From NCBI GenBank assembly GCA_029821255.1, contig JALGTS010000050.1, positions 1-8,638 on the forward strand: a DNA stretch of 8,638 nucleotides, in the 5' to 3' direction. This DNA is from Candidatus Zipacnadia bacterium. GTDB lineage: Bacteria > Armatimonadota > Zipacnadia > Zipacnadales > Zipacnadaceae. Shown piece by piece: positions 1 through 6,759 of this stretch. Position numbers and translations under genes: made by a program. Position 1 is the first letter of the stretch. Every line of letters begins with the position of its first letter. Under the pieces are notes generated by a model. That model was not told the DNA's origin. It searched no databases and worked only from the letters and a program-made list of their open reading frames with translations.

Positions 1-584
1 TCTTCGTTGACGACAAACTGACTACCGAGGTCAATGAGGAGGTGATTGCCACTCTTGGATTGCGACGCAATCAGCCAATAACGCCTGAGCGGCTGGCACA
101 GATAGCCACCGCTCAGCAAGACAGTGAGGTGCGACAGGCGGCCATGAACTTACTGGACTATCGGGCGCGCACTCGCCAGGAGCTACTCAGACGGCTCCGG
201 CGCAAAAAGCTACCCGAGGACTCTATCCAACGAGTTATCGCTGATCTGGCTGCGAAGGGATTGATTGACGACCACCAGTTTGCCCAACAGATGGTAGACA
301 GCTTGCGGCGCCGCACTGATCTCAGCAAACAGGCAATAGTCAATAAGCTGAGGCAGGCCGGCGTAGACTGCGAGACGACTGCGGCCGTCATCAACGAGGA
401 ACTGGCTGATTATGACGAACGTAGCCACGCTGAACAGGCTGCAGCTAAGCATATTAGAAAACTGGCCAACCTTGAACCGACAGTCCAGCGCCGCCGTCTG
501 TACAGCTACCTGCAACGACGCGGATTTTCCCATCACGTAATTATAGAGGTGATCCAGCAACTGTTATTAGAAGAAGATGATTGA
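1..584 (+). CDS. recX: RecX family regulator of RecA, 5' partial
   Basis: RecX proteins bind RecA-DNA filaments in the cytoplasm and modulate (usually inhibit) recombination and the SOS response. The frame is open from the window edge (first whole codon at base 3), giving 193 visible residues. A GTG at 42 could be called as the start, but it sits directly on an AGGAGG with no spacing. The upstream codons also read as the usual RecX N-terminus (FVDDKLTTEVNEEV, then ATLGLRR), so the true start lies before the window. Seen in the body are the helical RecX repeats: LLDYRARTRQELLRRL, the signature GLIDDHQFAQQ followed by an arginine-rich segment, and a last repeat ending near YLQRRGFSHHVI. The stop is TGA at 582-584. 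In many genomes recA lies immediately upstream; that is expected here but not visible. The family call is firm; direct regulation of RecA is inferred from the family. Confidence 0.93.
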   Translation, partial: FVDDKLTTEVNEEVIATLGLRRNQPITPERLAQIATAQQDSEVRQAAMNLLDYRARTRQELLRRLRRKKLPEDSIQRVIADLAAKGLIDDHQFAQQMVDSLRRRTDLSKQAIVNKLRQAGVDCETTAAVINEELADYDERSHAEQAAAKHIRKLANLEPTVQRRRLYSYLQRRGFSHHVIIEVIQQLLLEEDD

Positions 585-591
585 GAGCTAA

Positions 592-609
592 CTGTCGTAC
601 CTGCGACGG
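592..609 (+). other. short hairpin after recX
   Basis: CTGTCG (592-597) and CGACGG (604-609) pair over six positions, with one G-T wobble, around the loop TACCTG, just after the recX stop. No run of T follows, so it does not meet the usual pattern of an intrinsic terminator. It may be a weak pause or RNA-end structure between recX and rny, or chance. Confidence 0.25.
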
Positions 610-640
610 CATAGCAGCCACCACCTATATGTGGTAGGGA

Positions 641-657
641 TTGTACTTTAAGCACAA
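641..657. promoter_or_regulatory. near-palindrome in rny leader, possible operator
   Basis: The 17-base stretch TTGTACTTTAAGCACAA pairs with its own reverse complement at seven of eight positions around a central T (649). It lies 25 bases before the rny ATG, in the only gap between recX and rny. The symmetry suggests a dimeric regulator site or a small RNA hairpin in the 5' leader. No convincing -35/-10 pair could be placed around it, so its function is inference. Confidence 0.25.
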
Positions 658-669
658 ACTGAAATGATT

Positions 670-674
670 GGAGG
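670..674 (+). promoter_or_regulatory. ribosome binding site deciding the rny start
   Basis: GGAGG lies eight bases before ATG 683, an ideal distance. An in-frame TTG at 668 would give five more residues but overlaps this site and has no site of its own. The ATG at 683 is therefore the start. Confidence 0.8.
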
Positions 675-682
675 TGCTCCAT

Positions 683-2242
683 ATGTCTATGGAGGCCCTT
701 TTACATATGAACGTAATGACGACTCTGTTAGTAGCTTTCATAGCATTGGTGATGTTCACGCTCCTGTTGATTCGCAACCGCGCTTTGCGCACCAAACTGC
801 ACCAGGTACAGGAGGAGGCCCAGCGCAAAATCGCTGAAGCCCAAAGACAGCTAGCTACCGAACGACGGGCCGCGGAGGTGGCAGCAAGAGAAAAGATACT
901 CCATGCCCGCCAGAAGATTGAACAGGAACTGGAAGTCCAGCACAACGAATTGGAGAAGAGCAGGCGCAGGTTGGAGCAGCGCGAGGACAATATTGATAAA
1001 CGGCAGCTGGAGTTGGAACAACTTAGCAAGCAAATAGCCATCCGTCAAGAGAATGTGGCCCGGCGCGAAGCGCAGGTGGCACAACTAATTGCCAAACAGA
1101 CCGAGGAGTTGGAGAAAATCTCTGGACTCAGCCAAACGGAAGCCCGCAACCAACTGCTAAAGAGGCTGAATGAGGAGCTTCGCCAGGAGCGATTTCAGCT
1201 CATCCAGCACAGCCAGCAGCAGGCTAAAGAGCAGGCCGAGCGTATCGCGCAAGATATTATCAGTCAAGCTATTCAACGCTGTGCAGTAGACCACACCAGC
1301 GAGACCACTGTCTCAGTGGTGTCACTGCCCAACGATGATATGAAAGGCCGCATTATCGGTCGCGAGGGTCGTAATATCCGTACCTTTGAACAACTAACCG
1401 GTGTAGACCTGATCGTGGACGACACACCCGAAGCGGTCGTACTTAGCAGCTTTGATCCGGTGCGTCGGGAGGTAGCCCGAATTGCCCTGGAGAATCTCAT
1501 CCAGGATGGGCGGATCCAGCCCAGCCGTATCGAAGAGATGGTGGGCAAGGCCCGTCAGAAGATTAACGAGCGCATTCAGGAAGCGGGCCAAAATGCCACT
1601 TTGGAAGCCGGGGTGACCAGCCCCCACCCTGAGATTATCCGTCTGCTGGGCAAGCTACAGTTCCGCACCAGCTTTGGCCAGAACGTTCTGCAACACTCTA
1701 TTGAAGTTTCCCACCTGGCGGGGACTATGGCCAGTGAAATAGGCGCACGTGTGGCCATAGCACGACGGGCTGGACTACTCCACGACATTGGCAAGGCCGT
1801 CGACTTCGAGCGCGAAGGTACTCATGCCCAAATCAGTATGGAGATTGCCCGTGCGCACGGCGAACGCGAAGAGGTCGTCAATGCGATCGGCGCCCACCAC
1901 GGAGAGATTGAGCCGCAGTCCATAGAGGCGGTCCTGGTGCAAGCTGCTGATGCCATCTCCGCCGCCCGGCCCGGCGCCCGCCGCGAGACTCTGGAAAGCT
2001 ACATCAAGCGGCTCGAAAGCCTTGAGGCCTTAGCAATGGACTTCAAAGGCGTCGAAAAAGTCTATGCCATCCACGCCGGACGAGAGATCCGGATATTGGT
2101 CAAACCCGACGAAATGGATGATGCCTCCAGCCAGGAGCTGGCCCGCGATGTGGCCACGGAAATTGAACATGCTATGGACTATCCCGGACAGATCCGGGTA
2201 ACAGTCATCCGCGAGACCCGTGCAATAGAATATGCTAAATAG
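683..2242 (+). CDS. rny: Ribonuclease Y (membrane-anchored endoribonuclease)
   Basis: RNase Y starts bulk mRNA decay by endonucleolytic cleavage, anchored to the inner face of the membrane as part of a degradosome-like assembly. The protein has 519 residues, close to the roughly 520 of the Bacillus enzyme, and all domains are in the standard order. A single N-terminal membrane helix spans about residues 11-30. A long charged coiled coil rich in Glu, Arg, Lys and Gln follows to about 195. Next is a KH RNA-binding domain with the loop GRIIGREGRN at 222-231. The HD hydrolase domain carries HSIEVSHL from His338, the catalytic pair His367-Asp368 in GLLHDIGKA, further histidines at 381, 405 and 406, and the AADAISAARPGAR segment near 420-433. 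No key residue is missing. It sits between recX and a ymdB-type gene, and the rny-ymdB pairing is widely conserved. The gap to the next gene is only 31 bases, suggesting co-transcription. Confidence 0.97.
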   Translation: MSMEALLHMNVMTTLLVAFIALVMFTLLLIRNRALRTKLHQVQEEAQRKIAEAQRQLATERRAAEVAAREKILHARQKIEQELEVQHNELEKSRRRLEQREDNIDKRQLELEQLSKQIAIRQENVARREAQVAQLIAKQTEELEKISGLSQTEARNQLLKRLNEELRQERFQLIQHSQQQAKEQAERIAQDIISQAIQRCAVDHTSETTVSVVSLPNDDMKGRIIGREGRNIRTFEQLTGVDLIVDDTPEAVVLSSFDPVRREVARIALENLIQDGRIQPSRIEEMVGKARQKINERIQEAGQNATLEAGVTSPHPEIIRLLGKLQFRTSFGQNVLQHSIEVSHLAGTMASEIGARVAIARRAGLLHDIGKAVDFEREGTHAQISMEIARAHGEREEVVNAIGAHHGEIEPQSIEAVLVQAADAISAARPGARRETLESYIKRLESLEALAMDFKGVEKVYAIHAGREIRILVKPDEMDDASSQELARDVATEIEHAMDYPGQIRVTVIRETRAIEYAK

Positions 2243-2273
2243 TGATATCTACAAGAACGGAAACTGACGCCAA

Positions 2274-3080
2274 TTGGGTGAATATAGCCTCAACATATTG
2301 TTCATCGGTGATGTCGTAGGTCGGCTCGGTCGCAATGCGATAACCAATAATCTGACCAGCCTAATTGACCAGTACGACATCGCCTTTACCATCATCAATG
2401 CGGAGAATGCCGCAGGAGGCTTCGGGCTAACGCCAGATACAGCAGCACAGCTCTTGGAGGCGGGAGCCGACTGTCTGACTTCCGGTAACCATATCTGGAC
2501 ACAAAAAGAAGCTGAACAGCTATTGAACAGCGAGCCGCGGGTGTTACGTCCCGCTAACTACCCTCCAGAGGCACCTGGGCGAGGCGCTGCCATCTACGAG
2601 ACCAGTGACTATGGGATAAGGGTCGGGGTCATCAATCTGCTTGGCCGCGTTTTTATGGAACCAGTGGACTGCCCCTTTCGTTGTGCCAAGCGGGAAATTG
2701 ATAGTATATCTTCAACAGCAGATTTGATCGTGGTAGATTTCCATGCCGAAGCTACTTCCGAGAAACAAGCCATGGGCTATTTCCTCGACGGAAGAGTAAC
2801 CGCTGTGGTCGGCACACATACCCACGTTCAGACCAGCGATGAGAAGATCCTGGCCGGAGGCACTGCTTATATCACGGATTGCGGAATGACCGGCCCGGAT
2901 GATACCGTCATCGGAATCGATAAGCACATTATTATTGAGAAGTTTATATCAAGTCGCCCCCAGCGCTTTGAGGTGCCTAAGTCAGGGCCTTGTCTAATAT
3001 CAGCCGTAGTGATAAAATGTAATCCCCAAACGGGGCTCGCCGAGACGATAGAGCGGATACACACTACTTATAACTACTAA
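2274..3080 (+). CDS. ymdB: YmdB/TIGR00282 family metallophosphoesterase
   Basis: This is a calcineurin-like di-metal phosphodiesterase. In Bacillus the family member YmdB hydrolyses cyclic nucleotides in vitro and affects RNase Y-linked expression, biofilm and motility choices. The 268 residues are near the usual length of about 264. Metal-site motifs are complete: Asp13 in IGDVVGR, Glu44-Asn45 in NAENAAGG, Asn72-His73 in SGNHIW, His157 in DFHAEATSEK, and His182 and His184 in GTHTHVQTSD. MTGP follows at 205-208. Each ligand aligns with the Bacillus residues at a small offset. The start is TTG 2274: an in-frame TGA at 2265-2267 excludes anything further upstream, and the next candidate, TTG 2298, would remove part of the first beta strand. 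The ribosome binding site is weak, so expression may depend on coupling to rny 31 bases upstream. Substrate in this organism is inferred only. Confidence 0.95.
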   Translation: MGEYSLNILFIGDVVGRLGRNAITNNLTSLIDQYDIAFTIINAENAAGGFGLTPDTAAQLLEAGADCLTSGNHIWTQKEAEQLLNSEPRVLRPANYPPEAPGRGAAIYETSDYGIRVGVINLLGRVFMEPVDCPFRCAKREIDSISSTADLIVVDFHAEATSEKQAMGYFLDGRVTAVVGTHTHVQTSDEKILAGGTAYITDCGMTGPDDTVIGIDKHIIIEKFISSRPQRFEVPKSGPCLISAVVIKCNPQTGLAETIERIHTTYNY

Positions 3081-3110
3081 CACTCTGCAACAGACTGCAG
3101 GAGCAATACC

Positions 3111-3130
3111 GTTACAATTCATTACATTAT
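3111..3130 (+). promoter_or_regulatory. candidate promoter -10 region for spoVS
   Basis: The 176-base gap 3081-3256 is the longest non-coding stretch in the plus-strand gene series and the natural place for a spoVS promoter. TACAAT at 3113-3118 differs from the housekeeping -10 consensus by one base, in a locally AT-rich stretch. No good -35 hexamer is found 16-18 bases upstream, and no sigma-H-like AGGAA/GAAT pair was seen. This is a weak candidate only. Confidence 0.25.
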
Positions 3131-3150
3131 GCCTGTACCCAAGCCAGGTA

Positions 3151-3174
3151 CGCCAGTGGCGACAACTGTGGCGA
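3151..3174. promoter_or_regulatory. palindrome plus repeated half-site ahead of spoVS
   Basis: CGCCAGTGGCG (3151-3161) is a perfect 5+1+5 palindrome. The heptamer GTGGCGA at 3156-3162, which covers its right arm, recurs at 3168-3174, so the two copies start 12 bases apart, about one helical turn. This arrangement resembles an operator with an extra half-site. It lies downstream of the candidate -10 and 83 bases before the spoVS start. No regulator family is recognised. Confidence 0.3.
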
Positions 3175-3242
3175 AATCATAGACAGCATCACTGCTATCA
3201 CGACAATTCACATCAGCACAGCACAAGATATCATATCACAAA

Positions 3243-3249
3243 AAGGAGG
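3243..3249 (+). promoter_or_regulatory. strong ribosome binding site of spoVS
   Basis: AAGGAGG matches the anti-Shine-Dalgarno fully and lies seven bases before GTG 3257. It fixes the GTG as the start and predicts strong translation, unlike the weak sites of several neighbours. Confidence 0.85.
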
Positions 3250-3256
3250 AGTAGCG

Positions 3257-3520
3257 GTGAGCCTGCTCAGAGTAGGGTCCCAATCCGATCCGAATAAAGT
3301 TGCCGGAGCCATAGCTGGCACGATTAGAGAAGAAGCATCCTGCCAAATACAGACCATTGGCGCCGGTGCCCTTAACCAGGCCATTAAATCTCTGGCGATT
3401 GCCCGCGGCTTCTTAGCTCCTTCGGGGATAGACTTAATCTGCTACCCCGCTTTCGTAGATGTAGTTATAGACGGCAACGAGCGCACGGCTATCAAGCTAT
3501 TCATAGAACCACGGCAGTAA
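3257..3520 (+). CDS. spoVS: Stage V sporulation protein S (SpoVS)
   Basis: SpoVS is a small Alba-like-fold protein. In Bacillus its loss impairs late sporulation and affects septation. Homologues are widespread in lineages that do not sporulate, where the role is unknown but is likely nucleic-acid-linked. The 87 residues match the usual length of about 86. The conserved core is intact: VAGAIAGTIREE, then IQTIGAGALNQAIKSLAIARG, LAPSGIDLICYPAF, and the C-terminal ERTAIKLFIEPR. Start is GTG with an ideal ribosome binding site. The gene follows the ymdB-type gene after 176 bases, and the rny-ymdB-spoVS order is a known conserved neighbourhood. The gap and strong binding site suggest its own promoter and high expression. 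Presence of this gene alone is not evidence of sporulation. Confidence 0.96.
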   Translation: MSLLRVGSQSDPNKVAGAIAGTIREEASCQIQTIGAGALNQAIKSLAIARGFLAPSGIDLICYPAFVDVVIDGNERTAIKLFIEPRQ

Positions 3521-3543
3521 CTAAGATGTAAAGGGTAGGATTA

Positions 3544-3557
3544 AGTCTCGAAAGACT
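3544..3557 (+). other. small hairpin between spoVS and the glycosyltransferase
   Basis: AGTCT and AGACT form a perfect five-base stem around the loop CGAA, about 23 bases after the spoVS stop. There is no following T run, so it is not a standard intrinsic terminator. It may be a leader structure of the next gene or a 3' end-stabilising hairpin. Confidence 0.25.
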
Positions 3558-3583
3558 GCAATCGGGTCACAGGAGTACTAACA

Positions 3584-5269
3584 ATGAGAGCAGACCCAAG
3601 GTGGCAGGAGCGAGCTCCCCGTATCGTCACCTATATCCTCATAGCCTTGGCTCTGATATTTCTTTACTTGGTATTTATGGCCGGCCAGTTTCACGGCCTT
3701 ACCGACGCAAACGCCATGGACTACGCCCAAATCGCCCAAAACCTGGCCCAGGGCGAGGGCTTTACTACTAACTTTATCAAACCAATTAGTCTAACGGTTA
3801 ATAGCAGCATAGCACATCACCCCGATCTGACCCATCCCCCTTTACATCCCTGGCTTACTTCTTTAGTTATGCGGGCTATTGGCACCAATGACCGCGCGGC
3901 GGCATTGGCCAGTGGAATCCCCTTCCTGCTGACCGTGCCCTTGGTGTTTATGTTGACCAGTTGGATCTTTGACCGGCGAACCGCTTGGCTGGCGACGGTC
4001 CTGCACTTCACCAACTTTGAGATCCTTCGCTATGCTATCTCAGGACTTGAAGTGTGTTTGCTGTCGCTGTGGCTACTTGCACTTTTTATGGTACTATACC
4101 AGTATGCCCAGAGCCACGATCTGCAGCCAGCCCTGGCTCCTGCTGTAGGATTGCTGATCGGTCTTATTTACCTGACTAAGTATATCTGGGTAGTGGCGCT
4201 TATCCCGGTGCTCATATATCTGTACTATTCAACCGAGGCTCGCGTCCGCTTTCGCACCCTTCTGGTGGTCGTGGTAGTCTTCGCCGCAGTGATATCTCCA
4301 TGGTGTTACCGGAACTACCAGGTCAGCGGTAACCCCTTTTTCACCTGGCGCTGGTACGAAATTGTCATGAACACGCGGACAAATCCCGGTATGACCCTCT
4401 ATCGCTCCCTACCGGACAAACTCCCTAACCCTTTGACCTACGTGCTGCTCCATCCGATGGAGATCTACGAGAAGCTCCGCGCCGGGGTGGTCAGTCTTTA
4501 CAATGTGCCAGCACGAATAGCTGGAGTTTACGCTACACCATTGTTCATTGTCGCCATTCTGGTACCATTAGGCACCAAAAACTTTGAAAGACTTCGGTAT
4601 CTGCTTTACACCGTGCTGGGCTTGATTATAGTCGCACTGCTATTTGTGGCGGCAGCCCCGCGATTGCTCTATCCGGTAGCTCCTCTGCTCACTGTAGTCG
4701 CCGCAGCCTTTTTCTTTCGGATACTGCTGCCTCTGGTCCAAGATTATGTCGGCCCCCTACGACGGCGCTACACAGCGTTGGGAATTGCCGTATTTATGCT
4801 ACTCCACACCACACCACTACTATTTGCACTGACCGTTCGTCGTCGTCCCGAACAGAGACCTTTGATACAGCAGACCCAAGACTGGGCTGCCCAGGCAAAA
4901 GAACTGGGCGGTGCACCTATCATTACCGATCAACCCTGGCTGTTGGCCTGGCACAATGATATGACCGCCGTCTGGCTACCCAAGACTGGCGCTGATCTGC
5001 AGCGAATCCAGCAGCGCGTTGGCCAGTTGCCCTGGATGCTGCTAACTCCGGGAGTTACTCGCAATCAAATTGCCGAACGTACCAAAGAATGGGTGCAACT
5101 GTGGCGGCAGGCAGTAGCACGGGAAACCACACCATATTACGGCTTCGTAGTCACTGAGCGTATAGGTGACGGGACGTGGGTGCTGTTGCGCAAACACCCG
5201 CAGGCTGCTCCAGTCGCTCCTACTACGCCTGATTTGCCCACCACAGATACACCACAGTCACCGGAGTAG
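3584..5269 (+). CDS. GT39/PMT-type polytopic membrane glycosyltransferase
   Basis: This GT-C fold transferase probably moves a sugar from a polyprenyl-phosphate donor to a protein or lipid on the outer face of the membrane. It has 561 residues with roughly ten or more hydrophobic segments between about 15 and 416. The first outer loop holds Asp41 and Asp46 in TDANAMDYAQIA, the usual place of the family's catalytic acid, followed by NLAQGEGF. Other family marks are HPPLHPW near 84-90, SPWCYRNYQVSGNPFF near 238-253, and the PRLLYPVAPLL segment at 359-369. A soluble C-terminal domain follows, with IITDQPWLLAWHND at 446-459. The last 25 residues are rich in Pro and Thr, an unusual tail. Start is ATG 3584 with AGGAG eight bases before. 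The next gene begins six bases after the stop. Linkage to an exosortase suggests glycosylation of exported or sorted products. Acceptor and sugar are unknown. Confidence 0.85.
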   Translation: MRADPRWQERAPRIVTYILIALALIFLYLVFMAGQFHGLTDANAMDYAQIAQNLAQGEGFTTNFIKPISLTVNSSIAHHPDLTHPPLHPWLTSLVMRAIGTNDRAAALASGIPFLLTVPLVFMLTSWIFDRRTAWLATVLHFTNFEILRYAISGLEVCLLSLWLLALFMVLYQYAQSHDLQPALAPAVGLLIGLIYLTKYIWVVALIPVLIYLYYSTEARVRFRTLLVVVVVFAAVISPWCYRNYQVSGNPFFTWRWYEIVMNTRTNPGMTLYRSLPDKLPNPLTYVLLHPMEIYEKLRAGVVSLYNVPARIAGVYATPLFIVAILVPLGTKNFERLRYLLYTVLGLIIVALLFVAAAPRLLYPVAPLLTVVAAAFFFRILLPLVQDYVGPLRRRYTALGIAVFMLLHTTPLLFALTVRRRPEQRPLIQQTQDWAAQAKELGGAPIITDQPWLLAWHNDMTAVWLPKTGADLQRIQQRVGQLPWMLLTPGVTRNQIAERTKEWVQLWRQAVARETTPYYGFVVTERIGDGTWVLLRKHPQAAPVAPTTPDLPTTDTPQSPE

Positions 5270-5275
5270 TAGAAA

Positions 5276-5869
5276 TTGTCGACAAAGACCAACAATCAGC
5301 AAAACCGGCAACAATGTTACCATTGCGGCACTGAGTTAGAGCCCGGAACTCGGATATGTCCAGTCTGCGGCCGCAAGCAAACGCGAACCTGCTATTGTGG
5401 GGCAGAGATCCCCGTAACCGCACGGACATGTCCTGAATGCGGGGCTGACTGGTCCGCTAGTCGGCGGGTAAGACGCAAGTCCAAATCCAGGAAGATAGAC
5501 TGGAAACAATTAGCTAAATTCGCCGCGCTCGGTGCCCTTATCAGTCTACTGGCGGCTGCTGCACTCAACGCCACCATCACCGCATTAGCCCAGCGCAGCC
5601 TGGCCAACGGTCAATCCCTGCCGGCTTCACTTAGCCAGCGCCTCGCACTGGCCCTGTCCACGATATATACAGCTATGGCGACATTGGCTAATCGCATAGC
5701 CGAGTACAGTGCAGGAGTAGCAACACTGATGGGGATATTGGCGCTGGGCGCTGGTGCCGGTGCCGTAGCCTACCTAATTCGTGAGGGTTTCTGGAGCCGC
5801 TGGCGCCGTCGCTCAGCGCGCAAGGTCAAGCGCAGGCGTAGCTCCTCAGCCACAAATAAAGCAGAATAG
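5276..5869 (+). CDS. double zinc-ribbon membrane protein, function unknown
   Basis: The 197 residues start with two zinc-ribbon knuckle pairs: Cys14/Cys17 with Cys28/Cys31 (CYHCG ... CPVCG), then Cys39/Cys41 with Cys52/Cys55. The third knuckle is CYC rather than the usual CxxC, an oddity. A basic linker (about 60-75) leads to a hydrophobic helix at about 79-104. After a loop comes a second glycine/alanine-rich helix at about 143-167, then a strongly basic tail rich in Arg and Lys. The likely topology is zinc ribbon and basic tail both in the cytoplasm, with two membrane passes. The start is TTG 5276, because an in-frame TAG at 5270-5272 excludes longer forms. CGGAG at 5262-5266, inside the end of the glycosyltransferase gene, is the probable binding site, implying coupled translation. 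It stands two bases before the exosortase gene. I do not recognise a named family beyond the zinc-ribbon fold; a regulatory or scaffold role is a guess. Confidence 0.85.
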   Translation: MSTKTNNQQNRQQCYHCGTELEPGTRICPVCGRKQTRTCYCGAEIPVTARTCPECGADWSASRRVRRKSKSRKIDWKQLAKFAALGALISLLAAAALNATITALAQRSLANGQSLPASLSQRLALALSTIYTAMATLANRIAEYSAGVATLMGILALGAGAGAVAYLIREGFWSRWRRRSARKVKRRRSSSATNKAE

Positions 5870-5871
5870 CA

Positions 5872-6759
5872 ATGACCAGTCTGCCAGCCGACCAAACTGG
5901 GTCACTGCCAAACCTGCAGACTACGGACCGGGCTCCTTCCACCGTCCAGTTGATCACTGTAGGTGCAGCTCTCTTGCTGGCCTACGGCCACTATATTCTG
6001 TGGATGGTCCAAAGGTGGTGGGAGAGCCCCTACTACGGACACGGTTTTCTCATCCCCATTATCAGCGGCTATCTGATCTGGCGGCTACGGAAGCGGCTAT
6101 GGCAGCTACCGCGTGAGGATTTCGGCTGGGGAATTGTTATTGTGGTCGGATCACTGATGGTGCATCTTGCCGCCAGCTTTGCCGACGTACATTTTCTTTC
6201 CGGCTTTGCTCTTGTCGCCACAATCTTTGGCCTGGTAGTATGGCTGGGGGGACGAGCATGGGGACAGACTTTGCTCTTTCCTATCGGCTTCCTAGCATTT
6301 ATGGTGCCGCTGGGCCGAATTTTGGTGGAGCAGGTCGCTGGGCCTCTGCAACTGCTTTCCGCTCAACTCAGCGGCCAGGCCGTGGCAATGATCGGCGGAG
6401 TAGTGACAATTGAAGGCACGCTCATCCGCACACCGATCTACACCTTTGAGGTGGCCATTCCTTGCAGCGGGCTGAAATCAACCATCGCTATGACGGCGCT
6501 TGCTGCGCTATTTGCCTATCTGGTAGTCGCACCACTGTGGAAGAAGATCCTGCTATTTGCCTGTGCCTTTCCCGTGGCGCTGATAGCTAATGCTGCCCGT
6601 ATCTTTGTTACTGTGATTCTGGGCACAACCATCGGTCCTGCCGTCGCAGAGGGCTTCTTCCACAGTGTTTCAGGTATCGTCGTTTTTCTATTCGGCCTGG
6701 CCGGTCTTCTTACTGTGGGGAGAATCCTGGGATGTCTGGAGCTGCGCAAAGACATATAG
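5872..6759 (+). CDS. xrt: Exosortase (membrane transpeptidase-like cysteine protease)
   Basis: Exosortases are integral membrane cysteine enzymes that process proteins with a C-terminal sorting tail (for example PEP-CTERM), often together with exopolysaccharide genes. The 295-residue protein has about eight hydrophobic segments. Family marks are complete: GHGFLIPIISGYLIW at 56-70; the catalytic Cys198 in PCSGLKS; Arg243 in NAARIF; and His264 in FFHSVSG. This Cys-Arg-His set is the proposed active site. The first 25 residues are polar and form a cytoplasmic lead. The ATG at 5872 is two bases after the preceding stop and lacks a strong ribosome binding site, so translation is probably coupled. 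The EpsI gene overlaps its 3' end by 28 bases, a typical pairing. I cannot name the subtype, nor the sorting-tail type it recognises. Confidence 0.93.
   Translation: MTSLPADQTGSLPNLQTTDRAPSTVQLITVGAALLLAYGHYILWMVQRWWESPYYGHGFLIPIISGYLIWRLRKRLWQLPREDFGWGIVIVVGSLMVHLAASFADVHFLSGFALVATIFGLVVWLGGRAWGQTLLFPIGFLAFMVPLGRILVEQVAGPLQLLSAQLSGQAVAMIGGVVTIEGTLIRTPIYTFEVAIPCSGLKSTIAMTALAALFAYLVVAPLWKKILLFACAFPVALIANAARIFVTVILGTTIGPAVAEGFFHSVSGIVVFLFGLAGLLTVGRILGCLELRKDI

Noticed and set aside
668..682. TTG at 668 as rny start
   Set aside because: It overlaps the ribosome binding site that serves ATG 683 and has no site of its own; the 683 start gives the family length.
625..1041. Minus-strand open frame opposite the RNase Y coiled coil
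   Set aside because: Serine/cysteine/leucine-rich composition is what the reverse strand of a Glu/Arg/Gln-rich coiled coil gives; no supporting motif.
3081..3256. Riboswitch, tRNA or small gene in the ymdB-spoVS gap
   Set aside because: No cloverleaf, conserved riboswitch core or short frame with a ribosome binding site could be found.
3544..3557. Intrinsic terminator after spoVS
   Set aside because: The stem is only five bases and no T run follows.
5700..5869. Zinc-ribbon protein as the exosortase substrate (helix plus basic C-terminus)
   Set aside because: It has no signal peptide, its cysteine domain should stay cytoplasmic, the basic tail is much longer than in sorting signals, and no PEP-like motif precedes the helix.
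5781..6116. Plus-strand open frame across the zinc-ribbon/exosortase junction
   Set aside because: It overlaps two well-supported genes in another frame and its translation has no recognisable family pattern.
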